Assembly: GCA_002897615.1 (NCBI GenBank)
Contig: BDTX01000002.1
Location: 1 to 59,736 of the forward strand
Origin: a bacterium BMS3Bbin14
GTDB lineage: Bacteria; Desulfobacterota; Desulfobulbia; Desulfobulbales; Desulfobulbaceae
Direction of reading: 5' to 3'
Length of the DNA stretch: 59,736 nt
Below, in pieces: positions 34,566 to 44,616 of this stretch. Within the stretch, counting starts at the first letter, position 1, and each line of letters begins with the position of its first letter. The notes beneath the pieces were generated by a model, which saw nothing but the letters and a program-made list of their open reading frames with translations, did not search any database and had not been told where the DNA came from. Position numbers and translations under genes: made by a program.

Positions 34566-35642
34566 ATGTCATGTCCGACAATCAGACAACAGCTGGAAGA
34601 GCGGGAACGGCAGTTCCTGTCGCCATTGGCCTGCCTGAGCAGCAAGTCCAGGGGCCGTCTGCATGACGAACCGGATCACTGCGACCTGCGGACGGTCTTT
34701 CAGCGGGACCGTGACCGGATTCTGCACTCCAAGACCTTTCGCCGTCTCAAGCACAAGACGCAGGTCTTTCTGGCGCCCACCGGCGACCACTACCGGACCC
34801 GGCTGACTCATGTGCTGGAGGTCTCGCAGATTGCCCGCACCATTGCGGTCTGCCTCAGTTTCAACGAATACCTGACCGAGGCCATCGCCCTTGGTCATGA
34901 TCTCGGGCATACGCCTTTCGGCCATGCCGGGGAATTCAGTTTGAACAACCTGCATCCCGGGGGCTTCAAACATTACCTGCAGAGCCTGCGGGTGGTTGAT
35001 TTTCTGGAGAACAACCACCACGGACTCAACCTCACCTGGGAGGTGCGAAACGGCATTGTCAAGCACTCCAAGGGCTACGGCGAGATCCTGCCGCATAATA
35101 CATCCGACCTGCCGGCGACCCTGGAAGGCCAGGTGGTGCGGGTCGCCGATATCATGGCCTACGTCAATCACGATATGGACGATGCCCTGCGGGCCGGGAT
35201 GATCAAGGAGATGGACCTGCCGGCCGAGCTGCGCAGCGTTGTGGGCGACAGCCCCTCGCTGCGCATCGACGCCATGGTTCGGGACCTGGTGACCGAGACT
35301 CGGAAAAATGACGACGGCCAGATGCACCTGAGCGAGCTGATGCAGGAGACCATCACCAAATTGCGCCTGTTTTTATATAATAATGTGTACCGCAATTACC
35401 AGGTCCATAACGAATTCATCAAGGCGCAGAAAATCATCCGGGAGTTGTATGGATATTTTCTGGAGCACGAGTTTCCAAACGGCAACGCGTCTCTCAACGA
35501 AACGGGGGAGTTTGCCGGCCGGACAACGGCACCGGGCAAGGCGCATCGGCAGGTCTGCGACTTTATCGCCGGCATGACCGACCACTATGCCCTGAACCTG
35601 TACACCCAGATTTTTATACCGAAACCATGGAACGTGCTGTAA
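34566..35642 (+). CDS. dgt: Deoxyguanosinetriphosphate triphosphohydrolase-like protein
   Basis: A 358-residue HD-domain enzyme that removes triphosphate from dNTPs. Visible are [13 protein letters not shown], the [15 protein letters not shown] helix, the HD motif [16 protein letters not shown], and the later Asp in [13 protein letters not shown]. The length suits the shorter bacterial dNTPase type. Start at ATG 34566, with TAGGAG upstream. It is followed closely by valS. Confidence 0.93.
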   Translation: MSCPTIRQQLEERERQFLSPLACLSSKSRGRLHDEPDHCDLRTVFQRDRDRILHSKTFRRLKHKTQVFLAPTGDHYRTRLTHVLEVSQIARTIAVCLSFNEYLTEAIALGHDLGHTPFGHAGEFSLNNLHPGGFKHYLQSLRVVDFLENNHHGLNLTWEVRNGIVKHSKGYGEILPHNTSDLPATLEGQVVRVADIMAYVNHDMDDALRAGMIKEMDLPAELRSVVGDSPSLRIDAMVRDLVTETRKNDDGQMHLSELMQETITKLRLFLYNNVYRNYQVHNEFIKAQKIIRELYGYFLEHEFPNGNASLNETGEFAGRTTAPGKAHRQVCDFIAGMTDHYALNLYTQIFIPKPWNVL

Positions 35643-35673
35643 TGGAAGAAAGCAAAAGACGGAAAAACAATAT

Positions 35674-38361
35674 ATGAACGATTCAACAACAGAGGACAAT
35701 AATTCAAAGAATGACCTGCCGAAGGGTTACGAGTTCACCGAAGTGGAAAAACGCTGGTACGCATACTGGCAGGAGCACAACACCTTTGCCGCCCGGATGG
35801 AGGAGGGGCGTGATTCCTTTTCCATCGTTATTCCGCCGCCCAACATAACCGGCGTCCTGCATGTGGGCCATGCCCTGAACAACACCCTGCAGGACATCCT
35901 TATCCGCTATCACCGGATGAAAGGCGACAATACCCTGTGGGTTCCGGGCACGGACCATGCCGGAATCGCCACCCAGAACGTGGTGGAACGGCAACTGGCC
36001 GCGGAGAACAAAACCCGGCACGACCTGGGGCGCGATCAGTTCATCGAACGGGTCTGGTCGTGGCGCCGGGAAAAGGGCGGCACCATCATCAACCAGCTGA
36101 AACGCCTGGGCGCTTCCTGCGACTGGGACCGGGAACGCTTCACCATGGACGAGGGGCTGTCCAGGGCCGTGCGCACGGTCTTTGTCCGTCTCTACAACGA
36201 AGGACTGATCTATAAGGGCGACTATATCGTCAACTGGTGCCCGCGCTGCCACACGGCCCTGGCCGATGACGAGGTGGAGCACGAGCCCACCAGCGGCAAA
36301 CTGTACTACCTCCGCTATCCCTATGCCGACGGCAGCGGCCAGGTGGTGGTGGCCACCACCCGGCCGGAAACCATGCTCGGCGATACCGCCGTGGCCGTGC
36401 ATCCCGATGACGAGCGTTACCGGGGACTCGACAAGGTGGGCATCCGGCTGCCGCTTACCGACCGCGTCATCCCGGTGATATTTGATCATCACGTCCAGCG
36501 GGAATTCGGCACCGGGGCGCTGAAAGTCACCCCGTCCCATGACCGGGACGACTACGAGATCGGCCTGCGCCATAACCTGGAGCGCCGCAAGGTTATGGAT
36601 GACCGCGGCGTGATGAACGAGGCCGCGGGCAAGTATGCGGGCCTTGACCGCTTCAAGTGCCGGACCGCAATCGTGGCCGACCTGCAGGAACAGGGTTTTC
36701 TCGAAAAAATCGAAGATTACCGGCATGCGGTGGGCAAGTGCTACCGCTGCGGCACGGTGGTCGAGCCCATGACCTCCAAACAGTGGTTTGTCTCTGTCCG
36801 GCCCCTGGCCGACAAGGCGGTCCAGGCGGTCCGGGACGGCAGAATCCGTATCTTTCCCAACACCTGGTACAATTCTTTTTATGCCTGGATGGACAATATC
36901 CGCGACTGGTGCATTTCCCGGCAGATCTGGTGGGGGCACCGGATTCCGGCCTGGACCTGCGACGCCTGCGGGGAGATGGTGGTGGCCGAGAATGATCCGG
37001 ACACCTGCCCCAAATGCGGTTCCGGCAGCCTGACCCAGGAAAGCGATGTGCTCGACACCTGGTTCAGCTCGGCCCTCTGGCCCTTTTCCACCCTTGGCTG
37101 GCCGGAAAAGACCCGGGAACTGGAAATCTTTTATCCCACTTCGGTGCTCATTACCAGCTTTGACATCCTCTTTTTCTGGGTGGCGCGGATGATCATGATG
37201 GGCCTCCACTTCATGGAAGAGGTGCCCTTTCACGATGTCTACCTCCATGCCCTGGTGCGGGACAAGCTCGGCAAAAAGATGTCCAAATCCACCGGCAACG
37301 TCATTGATCCGCTGGTGATGATCGAAAAATACGGGACCGATGCCTTCCGCTTCACCCTGACCGCCTTTGCCGCCCAGGGCCGGGAAATCCGGATGGACGA
37401 GGAACGGATCGAGGGCTACCGGCACTTTATCAACAAGCTGTGGAACGCGGCCCGGTTCGCCCAGATGCATATCAAGGACTGCGATCCCGCCATCACGGCG
37501 GTCGCCGGCGATCCGGCCGGGCTTGACCTGCCGCACCGCTGGATACTGAGCCGGACCAACGCCGCCATCCGGGCCGGGCGCCGGGCCCTTGACGGTTACA
37601 ACTTCAACGAGGTGGCCGCCAACATCTATCAGTTTACCTGGCACGAATTCTGTGACTGGTACCTGGAGTGGATCAAGGCCGACCTCTACGGCGAAGACGA
37701 GATGGCCCGGGACCAGGCCCGCGGCGTTCTCCTGGCGGTACTGGAAAATATCCTCAAGCTGCTCCATCCGATCACCCCTTTTGTCACCGAGGAAATATGG
37801 AGCGTCCTGCCCGGCGAGCGGTCAACCATCATGACCGAGCCCTTTCCGGCAGAGGTGCCGGCCTGGCATGACGAAGCGGCCGAGACGGCCATGGAACTGC
37901 TGATGGGGCTCATCTCCGGCATCCGCGCCATCCGCAGCGAGGCGGAACTCCACCCCACGGCCCTGATCGACACCACCCTGCTGTGCGCCGACGCGGCCGG
38001 GCGGGAGCTGATCGAACAATTTGCCGGGGCCATCCGGGCCATGACCCGGACCAAAAACCTGCACATCCTGGCAGCCGGGACGGTCCCGGATGACGCCGGT
38101 CATTGTCTCGTCCAGGGGATCGAAGTTTTCGTGCCGCTCCGGGGCCTGATCGATGCCGAGGGCGAGTTGGCCAAGCTGGAGCGGGAACGCGGCAAACTGG
38201 CCAAAAACCTGAAACAGGTGCGCGCCAAACTCGGCAATGAGAAATTTTTGCGGAACGCCCCGGCCGAGGTGGTCGAGAAAGAACGCTCCAAGGAAGCGGA
38301 ACTCCTGGCCCGCCTGGAGAAAAACGCGGAATCAAGCGCAAGGATGAAAAAATTGCTGTAA
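35674..38361 (+). CDS. valS: Valyl-tRNA synthetase
   Basis: An 895-residue class I synthetase that charges tRNA-Val. The HIGH-type motif is NITGVLHVGHALNNTL, the editing domain lies between about 200 and 340, and the KMSKS loop is GKKMSKSTGNVIDP. A zinc-binding Cys set is near 430-450 (CDACGE, CPKCGSG). The C-terminal 60 or so residues form the usual coiled coil. The stop overlaps the start of nadC (TAATG). Confidence 0.98.
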   Translation: MNDSTTEDNNSKNDLPKGYEFTEVEKRWYAYWQEHNTFAARMEEGRDSFSIVIPPPNITGVLHVGHALNNTLQDILIRYHRMKGDNTLWVPGTDHAGIATQNVVERQLAAENKTRHDLGRDQFIERVWSWRREKGGTIINQLKRLGASCDWDRERFTMDEGLSRAVRTVFVRLYNEGLIYKGDYIVNWCPRCHTALADDEVEHEPTSGKLYYLRYPYADGSGQVVVATTRPETMLGDTAVAVHPDDERYRGLDKVGIRLPLTDRVIPVIFDHHVQREFGTGALKVTPSHDRDDYEIGLRHNLERRKVMDDRGVMNEAAGKYAGLDRFKCRTAIVADLQEQGFLEKIEDYRHAVGKCYRCGTVVEPMTSKQWFVSVRPLADKAVQAVRDGRIRIFPNTWYNSFYAWMDNIRDWCISRQIWWGHRIPAWTCDACGEMVVAENDPDTCPKCGSGSLTQESDVLDTWFSSALWPFSTLGWPEKTRELEIFYPTSVLITSFDILFFWVARMIMMGLHFMEEVPFHDVYLHALVRDKLGKKMSKSTGNVIDPLVMIEKYGTDAFRFTLTAFAAQGREIRMDEERIEGYRHFINKLWNAARFAQMHIKDCDPAITAVAGDPAGLDLPHRWILSRTNAAIRAGRRALDGYNFNEVAANIYQFTWHEFCDWYLEWIKADLYGEDEMARDQARGVLLAVLENILKLLHPITPFVTEEIWSVLPGERSTIMTEPFPAEVPAWHDEAAETAMELLMGLISGIRAIRSEAELHPTALIDTTLLCADAAGRELIEQFAGAIRAMTRTKNLHILAAGTVPDDAGHCLVQGIEVFVPLRGLIDAEGELAKLERERGKLAKNLKQVRAKLGNEKFLRNAPAEVVEKERSKEAELLARLEKNAESSARMKKLL

Positions 38362-39194
38362 TGGATACCCTGCTCCTGGATAGACAGATCCGCCGTTTCC
38401 TGGCCGAGGATCTCGGCCACGGCGACATCACCACCGACCCCATTTTTACCGGTGACCGGCAGGGGGATGCGGTTTTTATCGCCAAGGAACCGCTGGTTGC
38501 CGCCGGCATGGCCCTGGTGGCCGGCCGGGTTTTCCAGCTTCTGAACAGAGATATTGTCATTAAACAGGCCCTGGATGACGGCCGGCAGGCGGAACCCGGC
38601 GCCACCCTGCTGAAAATAAGCGGGCCGGTCGGCGACCTGCTGCGGGCTGAACGGGTGGCGCTCAACCTGGTCCAGCGGCTCTGCGGCATCGCCACCCTGA
38701 CCCGAAAATACGTGGACCGGGTGGCGGGGCTGAATGTGCGGATCGTGGATACCCGCAAGACCACGCCGGGCCTGCGAATGCTGGAAAAGTATGCAGTCAG
38801 GGTGGGCGGCGGCCATAACCATCGCTTCAACCTGGCGGACGGAGTACTCATAAAAGACAATCACCTCGCGGCCTGCGGTTCCATCCGGGCCGCGGTGGAG
38901 CGGGTTCGCGCCACGGTCCCGCACACCATCCGCATCGAGGTGGAAGCGGAAGACCAGGCCCAGGTCCGTGAATGCCTGGCAAGCGGGGTCGATATTATCA
39001 TGCTCGACAACATGGAACCGGCGGCCATGCGGGAGGCGGTCAAGCTCATCAACGGCCGGGCCCTGGTCGAGGCCTCGGGCGGGGTGGATCTTGATACGGT
39101 GCGCGACATCGCCGCCACCGGAGTGGACATCATCTCGGTCGGCCGCCTGACCCATTCCGCCCCGGCCTGCGATATTGCAATGGACATCGCCTGA
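38361..39194 (+). CDS. nadC: Nicotinate-nucleotide pyrophosphorylase (carboxylating)
   Basis: A 277-residue enzyme converting quinolinate and PRPP to nicotinate mononucleotide in NAD synthesis. Motifs are EDLGHGDITTD at the N-terminus, RIVDTRKTTPGLR, GGGHNHRFNLADGVLIKDNH and the late VEASGGVDLDTV. Length is normal. It is translationally coupled to valS. Confidence 0.97.
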   Translation: MDTLLLDRQIRRFLAEDLGHGDITTDPIFTGDRQGDAVFIAKEPLVAAGMALVAGRVFQLLNRDIVIKQALDDGRQAEPGATLLKISGPVGDLLRAERVALNLVQRLCGIATLTRKYVDRVAGLNVRIVDTRKTTPGLRMLEKYAVRVGGGHNHRFNLADGVLIKDNHLAACGSIRAAVERVRATVPHTIRIEVEAEDQAQVRECLASGVDIIMLDNMEPAAMREAVKLINGRALVEASGGVDLDTVRDIAATGVDIISVGRLTHSAPACDIAMDIA

Positions 39195-39200
39195 GCTGCG

Positions 39201-39309
39201 GCTAAACCGCCACAGGCACCCCATCTTCACGCGGTCGCTTCCGTCCGCATAGAGTGGCTATAACGAACGGAAGCGACTACGTAAATCTGTGGCACCTGTG
39301 GCGGTTTAC
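39201..39309 (+). repeat. Palindromic element, GTAAACC type (copy 1)
   Basis: About 109 bases in which CTAAACCGCCACAGGCACC pairs with GGCACCTGTGGCGGTTTAC, with an inner palindrome around TCGCTTCCGT/ACGGAAGCGA. It shares CACCCCATCTT and the same two-tier palindrome with the IS66-like elements at 19913 and 22629. A second copy is at 47723-47856. No flanking duplication is seen. Confidence 0.8.
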
Positions 39310-39370
39310 AGGTTAAAGGCAAGAATAGTGAAAACCAACAGCTGCGGGTAAACCTTTTTTTTGATGAACT

Positions 39371-40237
39371 ATGACCATGGCTGACGACAACAGGACCATA
39401 AACGTAAACGGCGAGACCGCGACCTTCGGCATTATCGGCAATCCCGTCCACCACTCGCTGAGTCCGGAGATGCACAATGCCGCCTTTCATGCTCTCGGCC
39501 TGAACAACATCTATGTCCCCCTGCCGACGACGAACCTCAGGGACGGGATTGCCGGCATACGCGCCCTGGGGTTTCGCGGCGCCAGCGTCACCATTCCGTA
39601 CAAGGAGGACATCCTGCCGCTGGTTGATCATGTCGATCCCGTGGCGGCCAGGATCGGGGCGGTGAATACCCTGGTGATAAAACAACAGGCCGACGGCCGG
39701 TCCCCCGCTATCTCCGGCTATAACACGGACTGGATCGGCGCCAACCGGGCCCTGGCGGAAAAGCTGGAGTTAAAGGGCAGCCGGGTCCTGATCATCGGTG
39801 CGGGCGGTGCCGCCCGCGCCATCGGTTTCGGCCTCAAGGAAGCCGGGGCCGAGGTCATGGTGACCAATCGAACAGTGGCAAAAGGAGAGCGCCTCGCCGG
39901 CCGCCTGGACTGCCGGTTTTATCGACTGGAAGAGCTTGGGCGGCTCAAGGCCGATGCCCTGATCAACGCCACGTCGGTCGGCATGACCCCGAAGCCGGAG
40001 AACACCCCGGTGCCAAAAGAATTTCTGCACAACTTTGCCGCAGTCATGGATATCGTTTACGCGCCGGTGGCCACCCGCCTGCTGCGGGAGGCGGCCGCCA
40101 GCGGCTGCCGGGTGGTCGACGGCCTGGCAATGCTCTTGTACCAGGGTGCGGCCCAGTTTGAATTGTGGACCGGCCGGCCTGCTCCGATCGGCGTCATGCG
40201 GGACATTTTAGCCAAACGTCTCAAAACAATACAGTGA
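39371..40237 (+). CDS. aroE: Shikimate dehydrogenase
   Basis: A 288-residue NADP enzyme that reduces 3-dehydroshikimate to shikimate. The substrate site is IIGNPVHHSLSPEMHNAAF, the catalytic Lys is in GASVTIPYKEDI, and the nucleotide loop is GAGGAARAIGFGL with TNRT after it. The start may be ATG 39371 or 39377. It is followed by aroA after 12 bases. Confidence 0.96.
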   Translation: MTMADDNRTINVNGETATFGIIGNPVHHSLSPEMHNAAFHALGLNNIYVPLPTTNLRDGIAGIRALGFRGASVTIPYKEDILPLVDHVDPVAARIGAVNTLVIKQQADGRSPAISGYNTDWIGANRALAEKLELKGSRVLIIGAGGAARAIGFGLKEAGAEVMVTNRTVAKGERLAGRLDCRFYRLEELGRLKADALINATSVGMTPKPENTPVPKEFLHNFAAVMDIVYAPVATRLLREAAASGCRVVDGLAMLLYQGAAQFELWTGRPAPIGVMRDILAKRLKTIQ

Positions 40238-40249
40238 TCACGATCTGAT

Positions 40250-41533
40250 ATGATACAAATTATTCCTGTCAGCGGCATCAATACGGCCATCGAAGTACCG
40301 GGCTCCAAAAGCCTGACCCAGCGGGCCCTCATTGCCGCGGCCCTGGCAAAGGGCAAGTCGACCTTGACCGCCCCCCTGGCAAGCGAGGACACCAGCTATA
40401 CCATCGCCGCCCTGCGGGCCATGGGCATTGACATTGACGACCGGGACGGCAACGAATGGCGGATCCAGGGCGGCGGCGGTCTTATCCGGGTGCCGGCCGG
40501 GGACATTGACCTGGGCAACAACGGGACAGCGACCCGTTTTCTGACCTCGGTGGCCGCCCTCGGTCACGGCCGTTTTCACATCACCGGGGACCGGCGGATG
40601 GCCGAGCGTCCGATCGCCCCGCTCATGAAGGCCCTGCAGGGCTGGGGCGTGCGGATTACCAGCGATGCGGATAACGGCTGCCCGCCTCTCACTATCGAGG
40701 CCGACGGCCTGACCGGCGGCCGGACGGTCCTGCCCGCAGGCAAATCCAGTCAATATCTCTCATCCCTGCTCCTGGTTGCACCCTATGCCGCGAAACCGGC
40801 GGAACTCGAGGTGCAGGGCGATATCCTGTCCCAGCCCTATGTGCTGATGACGATTGCGGTAATGGCCGATTTCGGCATCATGGTCGAGGCGGCCCCGTCC
40901 CTGGGGATTTTCCGCGTTTCCCAGGGCGTCTATACCGGCCGGGAATACCGCATCGAGGGCGATGCTTCGGGGGCCTCCTACTTCTGGGCCGCGGCCGCCG
41001 TCACCGGCGGCCGGGTGACCGTAACCAACATACCGGTCCCCTCAATGCAGGGCGATATCGGCCTGGTCCCCCTGCTGGCGCGGATGGGCTGCCAGGTACA
41101 CCAGGCCGGGACCGGACTGACAGTGCAGGGTCCCGAACAACTCCAGGGCATTGAAGCGGACATGGGCAATATGCCGGACGTGGCGCCGACCCTGGCCGTG
41201 GTCGCCGCCTTTGCCGAAGGCCCGACGGTCATTAACAACATCGCCCACCTGCGAATAAAAGAGTGCGACCGGATCAGGGCCATGGTCACCGAGCTGCGCA
41301 AAATGGGAGCGGAGGTGGAGGAAGAACCGGACCGGATGATCATTCACGGCCGGGCCGGCGGCAGCAACCTGCACGGCGCCGAGATCGAGACCTATCACGA
41401 CCACCGCATCGCCATGTGTTTTGCCGTGGCCGGTCTTCGTGTCCCCGGGGTCAAAATAACCGGCGAAGAGTGCGTGGCCAAGTCCTTCCCCGACTTCTGG
41501 GAACGGTTCTCCCAGTTATGGGGAGAGAAATAA
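40250..41533 (+). CDS. aroA: 5-enolpyruvylshikimate-3-phosphate synthase
   Basis: A 427-residue enzyme that joins shikimate 3-phosphate and phosphoenolpyruvate, the sixth step of the shikimate pathway. Motifs are PGSKSLTQRALIAAAL at the N-terminus, LGNNGTATRFL (usually LGNAGT-R), GDRRMAERPIAPL, and the late HDHRIAMCFAVAGL. The Ala to Asn change in the LGNAGT loop and the altered RPIGDL segment mark a divergent class. It forms a two-gene unit with aroE. Confidence 0.96.
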   Translation: MIQIIPVSGINTAIEVPGSKSLTQRALIAAALAKGKSTLTAPLASEDTSYTIAALRAMGIDIDDRDGNEWRIQGGGGLIRVPAGDIDLGNNGTATRFLTSVAALGHGRFHITGDRRMAERPIAPLMKALQGWGVRITSDADNGCPPLTIEADGLTGGRTVLPAGKSSQYLSSLLLVAPYAAKPAELEVQGDILSQPYVLMTIAVMADFGIMVEAAPSLGIFRVSQGVYTGREYRIEGDASGASYFWAAAAVTGGRVTVTNIPVPSMQGDIGLVPLLARMGCQVHQAGTGLTVQGPEQLQGIEADMGNMPDVAPTLAVVAAFAEGPTVINNIAHLRIKECDRIRAMVTELRKMGAEVEEEPDRMIIHGRAGGSNLHGAEIETYHDHRIAMCFAVAGLRVPGVKITGEECVAKSFPDFWERFSQLWGEK

Positions 41534-41567
41534 TTTCAATTGCCCAGCGGTTTGAAACTGATTGCCA

Positions 41568-41731
41568 CCTGGACCCGTGAGCATTCGAGAACGGTGCAGA
41601 TGCAGATAGCGAGCCTGCGAGACCTTCGAGGCGGCAACGAGGTTGATTATCCTGGTGTGATATCAACTGGTTGTCAACGCAGCAGCTGCGCCGTTACCGG
41701 CCGCCCCGCAGGGCGGCGCGGTGCGGTGAAA
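41568..41731 (-). repeat. Miniature element, truncated copy
   Basis: It begins with the end CCTGGACCCGTGAGC and contains the extra stretch seen in the 242-bp variant at 28471. The match stops after GCGCGGTGCGGTGAAAG, so about one third, including the other end, is gone. It fills the gap between the convergent aroA and cooS. Confidence 0.85.
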
Positions 41732-41762
41732 GCTGTTGCTCCCTTTCATTGGACACCGTGGT

Positions 41763-43640
41763 TCAGGCAGTTAGCCCCAGTGCCGTTCTCTTGTTTTTAA
41801 TCCTCTCGTCGATGAGATCCGCGGCCTTGAAGGGATCGGGTTCCACTACAAAACAGGCCCCGACCAAGTCATTGAGCCCGGCAAGCGCCAGGTTGGTAAC
41901 TATTTTGGAACCCGTGATGTTCGGCGGATGTCCCAGGTGTGTGTAAATACCGGAAGCAACGGCATAGGTAGCGATGGCTGCTGCTTTTTCCGAATACCAT
42001 TCCGGCGAGGAGGCCGCCACCGGCAGGTCGGAAATATCTACTCCCAGTTCGTTGGCCAGCAACGCACAAAGCTGGAGGATACGGGCATTATCGACGCAGC
42101 TGCCCATGTGGATAACAGGAGGGATGCCCAGGGCGCCGCATATTTCCCGTAATCCCGGGCCAGCCTGCTCAATGGCCTCGGGCACCAGCAAACCGGCCTT
42201 GCCTGCCGCCGTTGTCACGCAACCGGTTACAATGACCAGGATATCCTTTTTTATCAGCTCCCGGGCCAGGTTGACATTGCCGTAATCGTGCTTGTATTTC
42301 GGATTATTGCAGCCAACCATACCGACGACGCCCCGGACCTTGCCGGCCTTGATGGCCTCGATCAGCGGGGTCAACGAACCGCCCATGGCCTGGAGCAGGG
42401 CTTCGTTGGAAAACCCGGTTACGATATCCACCGGGTCATGAGGTATCTCCACCCGCGCCTGATCACGCAGGGCATATCGTTCAATGGCCATGAGAACGAC
42501 CTTTTTAGCCTGTTCCGTGCCATTGTGCATTTCAAATTTAACATGCTCGGCCCCGGTAAAACGGGCCTTGTCCGCCGTTGTCACCATCTTGGTATGATAA
42601 CAGGATCCAACCTGGACAAGGCTTGGCATAATGCACTGGTAATCCACGACAATAAGTTCAACTGCGCCGGTGACAATGGCCAGTTCCGTCATCAGGTGAT
42701 TGCCGGCCATAGGTATCCCCTGGCGCATCATCAACTCATTACCGGTGCAGCAGAGACCGGCCAGGTTGATTCCGGCAGCCCCTTTTTCTTTGGCCAGGGC
42801 AATCATTGCCGGATCGTTTACCGCCTCCATGATTTTTTCCGAAACAATGGGGTTATGCCCATGGACCAGGATATTCACCTGGTCTTCCTTGAGAACGCCG
42901 AGGTTCACCTTGGCCTTTCTCGGGCTCGGGGTGCCGAACAGGATATCGGAGACCTCCGTGGCAATCATTGAACCGGCCCAGCCATCGGCCAGACAGGTGC
43001 GGGCAGCGTGCAGCATGGTATTGGCTGCGTCATTGTCGCAACCCATGTGAGTACGGTGCATCATCTCGGCGATTTCACGGTCCACGCCGCGTGGCGTTAT
43101 CCCGAGATCTGCCCAGAGCTTCTGTCTTTTTGCCGGCACCCGGCCGATAAAAGACAGCGCCCCCTTGACGCTGCCAAAGTTTTCAAAAAATTCCGCCGCC
43201 AGATCCTTTGCCACCGCCAACAGTTCACGCCCCTCCGTCCTGATGCCGACTTCTTCCGCGATCCGCAGCAGCTTTTTTTCATCCTTGATTGAATAATCAG
43301 TGGTTGTACCACGAGCTACCGCGTCAAGGGCCTCGACACAGTCACGGCCGTGGTCCGAATGCCCGGCGGTTCCGCCGGCAATGAAGCGGCCGAAGTTGCG
43401 CGCCACAATAACGTCTGCGTCGGCACCGCATACCCCCCGGGGAGCCTTCTTGCTGATTCGACAGGGTCCCATGGTGCAATTCCGGCAGCACACGCCGCTC
43501 TCACCGAAACTGCAGTGGGGGGTCTGTTGCTGTAACCGGTTCCACACCGTTTCAACGCCATCCCTTTCGGCCTTACGCAACATCTGTTTCGCATCGTCCC
43601 AGATCGACAACTCGTCGATATTCAACTTGTTTTCTGCCAT
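41763..43640 (-). CDS. cooS: Anaerobic carbon monoxide dehydrogenase, catalytic subunit
   Basis: A 625-residue Ni-Fe-S enzyme that interconverts CO and CO2. The N-terminal cluster region has CSFGESGVCCRNCTMGPCR and GVCGADADVIVARN; later cysteines in AGLCCTGNE, VVGMVGCNN, TGCVTTAAGKAG and HMGSCVDNARI fit the C-cluster ligands. Length is normal for CooS. Start ATG 43640, with AGGAGG upstream. No cooF or cooC is in the window, so its electron partner is elsewhere. A CooA-type operator lies about 95 bases upstream and a CooA-like gene precedes it on the same strand. Confidence 0.97.
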   Translation of the reverse strand: MAENKLNIDELSIWDDAKQMLRKAERDGVETVWNRLQQQTPHCSFGESGVCCRNCTMGPCRISKKAPRGVCGADADVIVARNFGRFIAGGTAGHSDHGRDCVEALDAVARGTTTDYSIKDEKKLLRIAEEVGIRTEGRELLAVAKDLAAEFFENFGSVKGALSFIGRVPAKRQKLWADLGITPRGVDREIAEMMHRTHMGCDNDAANTMLHAARTCLADGWAGSMIATEVSDILFGTPSPRKAKVNLGVLKEDQVNILVHGHNPIVSEKIMEAVNDPAMIALAKEKGAAGINLAGLCCTGNELMMRQGIPMAGNHLMTELAIVTGAVELIVVDYQCIMPSLVQVGSCYHTKMVTTADKARFTGAEHVKFEMHNGTEQAKKVVLMAIERYALRDQARVEIPHDPVDIVTGFSNEALLQAMGGSLTPLIEAIKAGKVRGVVGMVGCNNPKYKHDYGNVNLARELIKKDILVIVTGCVTTAAGKAGLLVPEAIEQAGPGLREICGALGIPPVIHMGSCVDNARILQLCALLANELGVDISDLPVAASSPEWYSEKAAAIATYAVASGIYTHLGHPPNITGSKIVTNLALAGLNDLVGACFVVEPDPFKAADLIDERIKNKRTALGLTA

Positions 43641-43734
43641 CACAGTGCCTCCTGCTGGTTCTCATGAAAAATGCCAAGGGTGAGGACATACTTCCACACA
43701 TGATGAGATGATAGCTGAAGGTAAAACAGAAAAC

Positions 43735-43750
43735 TGTCGGCTGGCTGACA
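43735..43750 (-). promoter_or_regulatory. CooA-type operator upstream of cooS
   Basis: On the minus strand the sequence is TGTCA, six bases, CGACA. That is the operator pattern known for CooA of Rhodospirillum rubrum. It lies between the regulator gene and cooS, about 95 bases before the cooS start, where an activator for cooS would bind. Confidence 0.7.
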
Positions 43751-43786
43751 CTTCCCTGCTTTTTTCGCTCAGGGGAGCAGAATTTG

Positions 43787-44443
43787 TTAAATCGTCGGAA
43801 AATTCTTAAGGAGATGCATGTTGGGGATGAGATATACACCGCGCTCTTTTTTTCTGACAACATCAGCACGCTGCATCGAATTGATGACGGTTGAGACCGT
43901 CTGGCGCGACGAGCCGATTATCGCGGCAAGTTGTTCCATGGTCAGGTCAAGGTTCAGGAGTGTACCTTCATCTGTACTTCGTCCGAGGTGTTCGGCTTCA
44001 TGTAAAAAGAAGTCGGTCAAGCGGCCGGCAATATCTTTAAAAATAAGATTGTCGATAATCGAAAAAGACTGTTTGAGAAGCTCACCCAGGATGCTGATAA
44101 TGGTCCGGGAAAGGGCCGGATGAGTCATCATGTAGCGGTGAAATTTATCCGTCGGCATGGTCAGCAGCGTTACATCTTCGACGGCCGTCACATGAGCCCT
44201 GGTATGGGTAGCGTACAGGTCTCCCGGTTCGAGAAGGGCCAGGGAAAACTCCTTGTCCTCCATTGCCAGGTATATTCTGACCTTGCCCTGCTTGATAATG
44301 AAAACCAGGTCATGATTATGTTCGGGGGCATAGATCAGCTGCCCTTTACTGTACGATATTTTGCAGAACTCGGCACAGATCTGCTCATATTCATTACCGC
44401 GTAACTCATCGAGCAGGTTTATCGAAGAAAATTTTCTTTTCAT
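43787..44443 (-). CDS. CooA-like CO-responsive regulator (Crp/Fnr family)
   Basis: A 218-residue regulator from ATG 44443. It follows R. rubrum CooA along its length: VRIYLAMEDKEFSLALLEPGD, then the heme region YATHTRAHV, the dimer helix, and the helix-turn-helix AAIIGSSRQTVSTVINSM. Aligned to R. rubrum CooA, the position of heme ligand Cys75 is Ala (residue 78) while His77 is kept (His80), and no proline follows the start Met. The gene sits upstream of cooS, with a CooA-type operator between them. CO sensing is therefore likely but ferric ligation must differ. Confidence 0.85.
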   Translation of the reverse strand: MKRKFSSINLLDELRGNEYEQICAEFCKISYSKGQLIYAPEHNHDLVFIIKQGKVRIYLAMEDKEFSLALLEPGDLYATHTRAHVTAVEDVTLLTMPTDKFHRYMMTHPALSRTIISILGELLKQSFSIIDNLIFKDIAGRLTDFFLHEAEHLGRSTDEGTLLNLDLTMEQLAAIIGSSRQTVSTVINSMQRADVVRKKERGVYLIPNMHLLKNFPTI

Positions 44444-44616
44444 CCCGGCGAACAAAGGAACATTGATGATTTTATGTTTTGCGGAAGCTTCTCCCGGGGG
44501 TAATTCTTTCCCCCAAAGTCGCCCGCCTCATTATACCTTTTTTAATCAGTACCAAGAACTACCTAATTCTTTTGAGATACGATCCGCAAGAAATATTTTC
44601 ATTAAAATATACCTGC

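Noticed and set aside
44496..44516. GGGGG/CCCCC hairpin upstream of the CooA-like gene as a terminator
   Set aside because: The stem is only five pairs and no T-run follows on either strand.
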